In this document: in pieces, positions 5,751 to 11,510 of the stretch
Position numbering within the stretch: position 1 is the first letter of the stretch
Layout of the letters: each line of letters starts with the position of its first letter
NCBI GenBank assembly: GCA_934456315.1
Contig: CAKSHG010000052.1
Span: forward strand, 1 to 11,510
Origin: an uncultured Oscillospiraceae bacterium
GTDB taxonomy: Bacteria > Bacillota > Clostridia > Oscillospirales > Ruminococcaceae
DNA length: 11,510 bases
Reading direction: 5' to 3'
Position numbers and translations under genes: made by a program
Notes under the pieces: model-generated
What the model was told of the DNA's origin: nothing
Seen by the model: the letters and a program-made list of their open reading frames with translations, nothing else
Database searches by the model: none

Positions 5751-6763
5751 GCTGCGTCCTCCGTTCCCTGACGGTACTCGCTGCTTTCCCGGTCGGTGTA
5801 AATGGTGAAGCTTTCTCCGTCGCTTACAAAGACGATGTTGCCGTTAAGCATTGTGGTGTAGATCGTGCAGCCGTGCGACAGCAGCCGGTTCACGACCTCC
5901 TCTTTGGGGTGACCGTAGGAGTTCCCCTCGCCCACCTCGATCACGGCGTACTCCGGGCTTACTGCCTCAACGAACGCCGGCGTACTGGAGGACGTACTGC
6001 CATGGTGCCCTACCTTGAGCACATCGCTGTCGATGTACTGCCCGCTGTTCAGAATGTCGCTCTCCGCAGCGCGCTCGATGTCCCCGGTGAACAGGAACGT
6101 CCTGTTCCCGTGGACCAGGCGGAACACGATCGAGTAATTATTCAGGTTGGTATAATCATCGTGCACCGGCGCTATGAACTCAATGACCGCGCCGTTCCCG
6201 ATATCAAGCTTTGCGCCCTGGCGGCAGTATTCCGCGTCGATCTTCCGGCTTCCTATCGTGTCCAGCATGCTTTCAAAGTTCTTGCCCATCGGGAGCAGGT
6301 CCGCCGGGACCTCCGGCATTATCACCTTCCCGACGGTGAATGCCTGCATTATGTCAGACATTCCGCCAATGTGGTCCTCGTGTGGGTGGGTCGCGATGAT
6401 GTAGTCCAGCTTGCGTATCCCCTGGTCTTTCAGGTATTCGATTACGCGGCTGGAATGTATCTTCTCGCCGCAGTCCACCAGCACGGTGGTATCTCCGGAA
6501 ACGATAAGCTCACAATCCCCCTGCTCGACATCTATAAAATGCACTGCAATGTTGCCCTCCGCGACCGTAACGGAGCTGTTCTTCCCTCCGAGCCAGTAGA
6601 GAATGTCGTCGCTGGTCGGGATAAAATCGAGCTTGAACAGCGCCTCGTTTGCGTAGATAACAAGCGAGAACACCATGAACACCGCGAAAACTACCAGCAG
6701 GACTTTAGCCGCGGGGTTTTCCCACATGCTTTTTTGACTTTGGCGGCGACGTTTTCCTGCCAT
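5747..6763 (-). CDS. ComEC/Rec2-like metallo-beta-lactamase-fold hydrolase, membrane-anchored
   Basis: A 338-residue protein with a basic N-terminus (KRRRQSQK), one membrane segment (about residues 20-38) and an extracytoplasmic metallo-beta-lactamase domain from about 70. The metal-site motifs are intact: THPHEDH (H126, H128, D130, H131), NNYSIVFRL (208-216), TGD (226-228), GHHGS (252-256) and YGHP (283-286). This domain equals the C-terminal part of the DNA-uptake channel protein ComEC, but the channel domain is missing, so it is a stand-alone relative; an exported nuclease or phosphodiesterase is plausible but unproved. The ATG at 6763 is chosen because GAGGGGG lies 7 bases upstream; an ATG at 6787 in the same frame lacks a ribosome site. 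The start overlaps the end of ygiQ by 59 bases, and its stop overlaps the DUF3006-like start. Confidence 0.85.
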   Translation of the reverse strand: MAGKRRRQSQKSMWENPAAKVLLVVFAVFMVFSLVIYANEALFKLDFIPTSDDILYWLGGKNSSVTVAEGNIAVHFIDVEQGDCELIVSGDTTVLVDCGEKIHSSRVIEYLKDQGIRKLDYIIATHPHEDHIGGMSDIMQAFTVGKVIMPEVPADLLPMGKNFESMLDTIGSRKIDAEYCRQGAKLDIGNGAVIEFIAPVHDDYTNLNNYSIVFRLVHGNRTFLFTGDIERAAESDILNSGQYIDSDVLKVGHHGSTSSSTPAFVEAVSPEYAVIEVGEGNSYGHPKEEVVNRLLSHGCTIYTTMLNGNIVFVSDGESFTIYTDRESSEYRQGTEDAA

Positions 6764-8663
6764 TTGGTTTCCCCCTCTCGCGGACATTCGGTGAATTCGA
6801 ATTGTTGGTACTGTGCGCAGAACTGCGGACAGGCTGCTTGCTGTTGTTCCTGCCCTGACTGCCGCGCTGCGGCTGCCTCTGCGGGGACGGAGCTATCAGG
6901 CAATCCTTGCCGGTGCCGATGAGGTCGCGGCGCTTTGCCATGATGAGCGCCTTTTCCACGATGTCGTGGTTCTCCGGCTTGAAGTACTGGAGCAGTGCGC
7001 GCTGCATGCGCTTTTCCTCGGGAGTCCTCGGAACGAATACCGGCTCCATCGTGTACGGGTTCAGACCCGTCCAGAACATTGCCGTGGAAATAGTTCCCGG
7101 CGTGGGGTAGAAATCCTGCACCTGCTCGGGGCGTATGTTGTGCTTTTTCAGAAACACCGCCAGCTCCACAGCCTCCTCTAGCGTACAGCCCGGGTGGCTC
7201 GACATGAGGTACGGTACAAGGTACTGCTCCTTGCCGCACTTCTTCGTTGCGGCGTAGAACTTCTTTTCGAACTCCTCGTAGACCTCGATATGCGGCTTTC
7301 CCATCAGGTCGAGCACCTTGTTGCTGGCGTGCTCCGGCGCTACCTTGAGCTGACCGCTGACATGGTACTGCACCAGCTCGTCGAGGAAGTCGTTGTTCTT
7401 GTCCTGGAGCATGTAATCGTAGCGTATGCCGGAACGTATGAATATCTTCTTGACCTTTTTGATGGAGCGCAGGCGGCGCAGCAGCCTGATGTAGTCGCTG
7501 TGGTCGGCGATGAGGTTCTTACAGGGCGTGGGAGCAAGGCACTTTTTGCCCTTGCACATGCCGTACTTTTCCTGCTTCTCGCAGGACGGGTGGCGGAAGT
7601 TCGCGGTGGGTCCGCCGACGTCGTGGATATAGCCCTTGAAGCGCGGATTCTCGGACAGCTTCACAGCCTCCTCGTAAACGGAATCCTCGCTGCGGGTCTG
7701 CACCTTTCTCCCCTGATGGAGCGCGATGGAGCAGAAGTTGCAGAATCCGAAACAGCCGCGGTTGTGGGTTATCGAGAATTCCACCTCCTGGATCGCGGGG
7801 ACGCCGCCCTCCTTTTCGTACATCGGGTGGTACATGCGCATGTAGGGCAGCTCGTAGGTGTAGTCGAACTCCGACTGCGTTACGCTGCGCTGCGGAGGAT
7901 TCTGCACCAGCATCATGTTTCCGTGGCGCTGCACTATCGTCCTGCCGTAGACCTCGTCCTGCTCGTCGTACTGCTTGCGGCAGGACTTCGCGTAGGCTTT
8001 CTTGTTGTCGCGGACTATCTCGAAGCTGTCGCACTGCACCGCGCCTATCGGAGTGTTCTCCGGCTCGGTCAGGTAGCATATTCCCCGCAGGTCGTGCATG
8101 TCCTTCAGGTGCAGCCCCGCCTTGAAGTTGTTCAGCATCTGGGTCAGCGTGACCTCTCCCATGCCGTACATCAGGTAGTCCGCGCCGGTGCTCACCAGCA
8201 CGGACGGCATGACGCTGTCGCTCCAGTAGTCGTAATGCGCGAATCGCCGCAGCGACGCCTCAAGACCTCCGATGGATATCTCCACGTCGGGGTACAGCCT
8301 TTTCAGATTCTGGCAGTACACCGTCAGCGCGCGGTCGGGACGTCTGCCGCCCTTTCCGCCCGGAGAGTACGCGTCGTCAAAACGCTTCTTCAGCGCGACC
8401 GTGTAATTCGACACCATGCTGTCGATGTTTCCTCCGGTCACCATGAAGCAGTACTTCGGTCTGCCGAGCTTCATGTAATCCGCGTCGCACAGCGGCTGCG
8501 CGATGATACCTACGGTGAATCCCGCAGCCTCTATCATTCGCGAGATTATCGCGATGCCGAACGTCGGGTGGTCGATGTACGCGTCCCCGGTGAAGCAGAT
8601 GAAATCCAGCTGCTCTATTCCTCGTTCTTCCATATCCTGTCTGCTTACAGGCAAAAACGGCAT
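6705..8663 (-). CDS. YgiQ-family radical SAM protein
   Basis: A 652-residue member of the YgiQ family (UPF0313), radical SAM proteins of unknown reaction. The N-terminal family domain starts at MPFLPVSRQDMEERGIEQLD and includes 'TGDAYIDHPTFGIAIISRM' (about 25-44). The radical SAM [4Fe-4S] motif is C304-FGF-C308-NF-C311, preceded by 'HNRGCFGF'. A further cysteine-rich stretch lies downstream (about 360-385, with 'CEKQEKYGMCKGKKCLAPTPC'), and 'DFYPTPGT' (near 545) is typical of the family. The last 65 or so residues are a low-complexity basic/Q/N/S/P tail. The ATG has GAGGG 7 bases upstream, and the gene begins 15 bases after the ftsK stop, so the two are cotranscribed. The substrate is unknown; the name ygiQ is used only for the family. 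Confidence 0.93.
   Translation of the reverse strand: MPFLPVSRQDMEERGIEQLDFICFTGDAYIDHPTFGIAIISRMIEAAGFTVGIIAQPLCDADYMKLGRPKYCFMVTGGNIDSMVSNYTVALKKRFDDAYSPGGKGGRRPDRALTVYCQNLKRLYPDVEISIGGLEASLRRFAHYDYWSDSVMPSVLVSTGADYLMYGMGEVTLTQMLNNFKAGLHLKDMHDLRGICYLTEPENTPIGAVQCDSFEIVRDNKKAYAKSCRKQYDEQDEVYGRTIVQRHGNMMLVQNPPQRSVTQSEFDYTYELPYMRMYHPMYEKEGGVPAIQEVEFSITHNRGCFGFCNFCSIALHQGRKVQTRSEDSVYEEAVKLSENPRFKGYIHDVGGPTANFRHPSCEKQEKYGMCKGKKCLAPTPCKNLIADHSDYIRLLRRLRSIKKVKKIFIRSGIRYDYMLQDKNNDFLDELVQYHVSGQLKVAPEHASNKVLDLMGKPHIEVYEEFEKKFYAATKKCGKEQYLVPYLMSSHPGCTLEEAVELAVFLKKHNIRPEQVQDFYPTPGTISTAMFWTGLNPYTMEPVFVPRTPEEKRMQRALLQYFKPENHDIVEKALIMAKRRDLIGTGKDCLIAPSPQRQPQRGSQGRNNSKQPVRSSAHSTNNSNSPNVRERGKPNGRKTSPPKSKKHVGKPRG
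6771..6777 (-). promoter_or_regulatory. Ribosome binding site deciding the MBL-hydrolase start
   Basis: The minus strand reads GAGGGGG 7 bases before the ATG at 6763, inside the coding end of ygiQ. The alternative in-frame ATG at 6787 has only CGAATTCACCG before it, with no purine-rich site, so the shorter protein is favoured. Confidence 0.75.
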
Positions 8664-8678
8664 TTTTATTCCCTCACT

Positions 8679-11510
8679 TTATCTTTGCTGGAGTTTCCTC
8701 TCAGCCCATTCCTGTTTTGTCATCAGTACCTGACGGGGTTTGCTGCCCTCGAGCGGTCCGACTATTCCCATTTCTTCCATTATATCCACCAGGCGCGCGG
8801 CTCTGCCGTAGCCAAGCTTCAGGCGGCGCTGAAGCGACGATGTACTGCAGGTCCCAGACTCCACAACGAAATCTATCGCTTCTTCAAGGCGCTCGTCGCT
8901 GGTGTCGATGTCCCCGCTGTCGGAGCCTGCGGAGGTCTTGCTATCCTGCGCGGAGGCGACCATTTCGGTCTGGCGCTCCACCTCTTCCATTACAAGCTCG
9001 TCGTACTCCGCCTGGAATGTCTGCTTGATGAACTCAACGACCCTTTCGACTTCCTTATCCGAAACGAAGCAGCCCTGCACTCTGACCGGCTTGGGAAGTC
9101 CGACCGGCATATACAGCATGTCGCCGTTGCCAAGGAGCTTCTCCGCACCGCTCACGTCAAGAATTACGCGGCTGTCCGTCTGGGAAGCCACCATCAGCGC
9201 GATACGGCTCGGGATATTCGCCTTGATGAGTCCGGTGACGACGTTGACGGTCGGGCGCTGCGTCGCGATGACCAGGTGCATTCCGGCTGCTCTCGCCATC
9301 TGCGCCAGGCGGACAATGCTGTCCTCCACGTCCTTCGGTGACGCCATCATCAGGTCGGCAAGCTCGTCGATGAAAATTACGATGTGCGACATCTTTTTCA
9401 GTCCGCTGTCAGGGTCACTCGCAAGCTCGTTGAAGCCGGAGAAGTCGCGGACGTTATTATCGGAGAACTGCTTGTAGCGGTTCAGCATTTCATTGACCGC
9501 CCAGGCGAGCGCGCCCGCCGCTTTCTTCGGGTCGGTGACGACCGGGATAAGCAGGTGCGGGATACCGTTGTACATCATGAACTCCACCTTTTTCGGGTCG
9601 ACCATTATCAGGCGGACGTCCTGCGGGGTGGATTTCATCAGGATACTCATGATTATCGAATTTACGCACACCGACTTACCGGAGCCTGTCGTGCCCGCGA
9701 TCAGCAGGTGCGGCATTTTCGCGATGTTACACGTCACCATCGCGCCGCTGATATCCTTGCCGAGCACCGTTTCAAGCTTCTTGTCGAAGCTCTTTTTGAA
9801 CTCGGTGGTGTCTACCAGTTCCCGGAAAAATACCGTGTCACGCGCCTTGTTCGGCACCTCGATGCCGACCGCCGACTTGTTCGGGATAGGCGCTTCGATA
9901 CGCACTCCGGCGGAGGCGAGATTCAGCGCGATGTCGTCCTGCAGTCCGGTTATCTTCGATATCTTGACGCCGGGGGCGGGCTGAAGCTCGTAACGGGTTA
10001 CGGACGGTCCGCGGCTCACGCCGACAAGCTTGGTCTGGACTCCGAAGCTCTGGAGCGCTTCCACCAGCTTTTTAGAATTGCGGTCTATCTCGCTGTCGAT
10101 GTCGGCCTGCGTAAGCTTCCTCTGAACTGGATTCAGCAGATTTATCGGCGGGAGAGTGTACACGTCGCTGAAATTCAGCTCCTCGGGAGCCGGCTTCTTA
10201 AGCGGCATCGCAGGTCTTTCCGCAGCAGGTCTGGGCTGCGCGGAGGGAGTCTGCGGTCTGTCCGGACGCGGGACCTCGATTATCTCGGGCTTCGGAGGCT
10301 GCGCGGATTCCTCCGGAAGCTCCTCCGCAGGCTCCCCGGGAGCCTGCGCGGGTTTCTCCGGCTCGTCCGCGACATCGTCCAGGTCGAAGGGCAGCTCGCT
10401 TTCCTCCGAGCTGGTTATGGAGTTCTCCGGGAGGTCCTCTATGGTGCTCACCGGAGTGTTTTCCGGGTTTTCTTCCTTGAATCTGTGCAGGGCGTCGATT
10501 ATCGGAACAAGCTCCGCGTCCTCGTCCTCAAGCGGGTCCTTTTCGGAACGCTCCGCTTCCTCCAGGACTGCGCGGTTCTTCTGCATGATGTAGTCCTTTA
10601 TCTCCGCCATGTAGTCAACGCTGTCCTCGTGCTGCTCCTCAAGGAGCTGCTCCGTCTGCGCGGGGTCAGGCTCCGGAGGGAGCTGCGGCTCTGCCGGCTT
10701 TACTGGCTCCGGGTGCGGAACTTCGATTATCGGCGGCTTACCGGAGGGCTCCGGCTCCGTATGTACAGAGGTGTCCTCCACGACAGGCTCCGGCTCGCGC
10801 TCCTCCGGGTCGGCTACGCTGAATACCGCGCGGCTTAGCTCCGCGACGGTACGCTTGTCCTCCTGCTCCGCGTCTATCTCCGCCTGTATCTTCTCCAGGT
10901 CGTCCTGGCGCAGGTGAAGCTCCTCTGCGGCTATGCGGTTCTCCTCGCGGATACGGTTGCGGTGCTCCACTGCCTTATCCTTGGCATTGCGCACCGGCTT
11001 CGTGACCCTGGTCGTGAAATCGGCAACGGTTATCCCGGTGCAGAGCAGTACGCCGACAAGTATCAGGATTATTATGAGGATAGTCGCTCCCAGACGTCCC
11101 AGGAGCAGAAGCAGTCCACCGATGAAAAGCGCGAAAACGCCGCCTCCGCGGAATTCCCTGCCGTCCTTGTAGAGGTTTGCAATGACCTCGCCGAAGTTCT
11201 CGCCGGGAACCGCCCCGACGGAGAATATCTGGACCGCTGCGCAGAGCAGAAGTATCCCGGCAACGCATTTCAGCACGTCCATTCCGAGCTTGTGGCTCTC
11301 CTTGAAAGCCGACAGCCGCACAGCGACGAAGATGACCAGCGGTCCCACGATGAACGCGGAATAGCCGAACAGTCCGTGCATCAGGTCAAAGAACCCGCGC
11401 CAGCCCTCGCCCTCGCCTGCGGGGATAACCGCAGCGAGAGTCAGCACTATTCCCACGGCGAACATTATCACCGTTGCGATGTGGCGGCGGCGCATGCTCG
11501 CTTTGAGAGC
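8679..11510 (-). CDS. ftsK: DNA translocase FtsK/SpoIIIE, 5' end possibly outside window
   Basis: A FtsK/SpoIIIE-type DNA pump that moves chromosomal DNA through the closing septum (and into the forespore during sporulation). Numbering from the ATG at 11495 gives 938 residues. Four membrane segments lie at about 6-25, 38-62, 78-97 and 118-150, then a charged, P/E-rich linker (about 185-440), the RecA-like motor with Walker A GTTGSGKS (601-608, K607), Walker B 'FIDEL' (D710) and 'ATQRPTVNVVTGLIKANIPSR', and a C-terminal winged-helix gamma domain (about 870-938) that in the family reads KOPS-like DNA sites. The frame stays open to the window edge (ALKAS before the Met) and the ATG at 11495 has no good ribosome site, so the true start is probably upstream. 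It heads the minus-strand operon. FtsK and SpoIIIE cannot be told apart by sequence alone. Confidence 0.95.
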   Translation of the reverse strand, partial: ALKASMRRRHIATVIMFAVGIVLTLAAVIPAGEGEGWRGFFDLMHGLFGYSAFIVGPLVIFVAVRLSAFKESHKLGMDVLKCVAGILLLCAAVQIFSVGAVPGENFGEVIANLYKDGREFRGGGVFALFIGGLLLLLGRLGATILIIILILVGVLLCTGITVADFTTRVTKPVRNAKDKAVEHRNRIREENRIAAEELHLRQDDLEKIQAEIDAEQEDKRTVAELSRAVFSVADPEEREPEPVVEDTSVHTEPEPSGKPPIIEVPHPEPVKPAEPQLPPEPDPAQTEQLLEEQHEDSVDYMAEIKDYIMQKNRAVLEEAERSEKDPLEDEDAELVPIIDALHRFKEENPENTPVSTIEDLPENSITSSEESELPFDLDDVADEPEKPAQAPGEPAEELPEESAQPPKPEIIEVPRPDRPQTPSAQPRPAAERPAMPLKKPAPEELNFSDVYTLPPINLLNPVQRKLTQADIDSEIDRNSKKLVEALQSFGVQTKLVGVSRGPSVTRYELQPAPGVKISKITGLQDDIALNLASAGVRIEAPIPNKSAVGIEVPNKARDTVFFRELVDTTEFKKSFDKKLETVLGKDISGAMVTCNIAKMPHLLIAGTTGSGKSVCVNSIIMSILMKSTPQDVRLIMVDPKKVEFMMYNGIPHLLIPVVTDPKKAAGALAWAVNEMLNRYKQFSDNNVRDFSGFNELASDPDSGLKKMSHIVIFIDELADLMMASPKDVEDSIVRLAQMARAAGMHLVIATQRPTVNVVTGLIKANIPSRIALMVASQTDSRVILDVSGAEKLLGNGDMLYMPVGLPKPVRVQGCFVSDKEVERVVEFIKQTFQAEYDELVMEEVERQTEMVASAQDSKTSAGSDSGDIDTSDERLEEAIDFVVESGTCSTSSLQRRLKLGYGRAARLVDIMEEMGIVGPLEGSKPRQVLMTKQEWAERKLQQR

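Noticed and set aside
5484..5771. A small plus-strand frame (GTG start) downstream of the rightward promoter
   Set aside because: Although it lies behind a consensus promoter, there is no ribosome site and the protein is the arginine/leucine-rich mirror of the DUF3006-like gene. I favour a non-coding or spurious transcript.
7194..9341. A 715-residue plus-strand open frame opposite ygiQ and ftsK
   Set aside because: It crosses the boundary between two genuine minus-strand genes and has a low-complexity H/V/R/L-rich composition typical of antisense frames in GC-rich codon use. No family features are visible.
10240..10850. Repetitive-looking proline/glutamate/serine codons in ftsK as a DNA repeat
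   Set aside because: This encodes the charged, proline-rich linker between the membrane and motor parts, which is variable and low-complexity in the family; no regular DNA repeat unit is visible.
1..11510. A hidden defence system, phage or mobile element in the window
   Set aside because: All long genes match conserved housekeeping families with normal lengths and intact motifs. No transposase, integrase, terminal inverted repeats, spacer-repeat array or toxin-antitoxin pair was seen.

Overview
The window is an ordinary, tightly packed core-genome region of a low-to-moderate-GC Gram-positive bacterium. It looks like an endospore-forming member of the Clostridia, possibly the Ruminococcus/Oscillospiraceae side of the group. 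The evidence is the sporulation pair yabP-yabQ followed by divIC (the Bacillus/Clostridium order), AGGAGG-like ribosome sites, sigma-A type promoters, and a YgiQ radical SAM protein with a 'YjjG/YfnB'-type HAD phosphatase and TypA nearby. The lineage below class level is an inference from gene content and base composition, not something the sequence proves.

Layout: 1-1096 (+) carries the 3' end of yabP, then yabQ and divIC, overlapping and closed by a hairpin terminator at 1103-1131. A consensus sigma-A promoter (1153-1181) then starts a monocistronic cardiolipin synthase gene (1219-2766, +). Everything to the right is on the minus strand. A strong UUCG hairpin lies between the convergent cls and HAD genes. 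The HAD phosphatase gene (2803-3480) sits directly behind the terminator of typA (3530-5353, TTG start). A 190-bp AT-rich gap (5354-5543) holds the typA promoter, a second promoter pointing the opposite way, and the terminator of the next operon. That operon (5544-11510, minus) reads ftsK/spoIIIE - ygiQ - ComEC-like metallo-beta-lactamase-fold hydrolase - DUF3006-like small protein, with gaps or overlaps that imply translational coupling.

How the genes relate: yabP/yabQ act in spore coat/cortex formation, divIC in the divisome, cls in membrane phospholipid synthesis, typA in ribosome assembly/stress translation, and ftsK/spoIIIE in chromosome translocation through the septum. Several are therefore envelope, division or sporulation functions. 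The MBL-fold protein and its small DUF3006-like partner are the least understood genes here.

I found no mobile element, CRISPR array, tRNA, rRNA, prophage or defence locus, and no convincing undescribed system. The points worth a second look are regulatory or about gene overlap: back-to-back promoters at 5396-5459 with one apparently pointing into antisense, a putative vegetative promoter for divIC inside yabQ, the 59-bp ygiQ/MBL overlap, and a terminator placed right at the HAD ribosome site.
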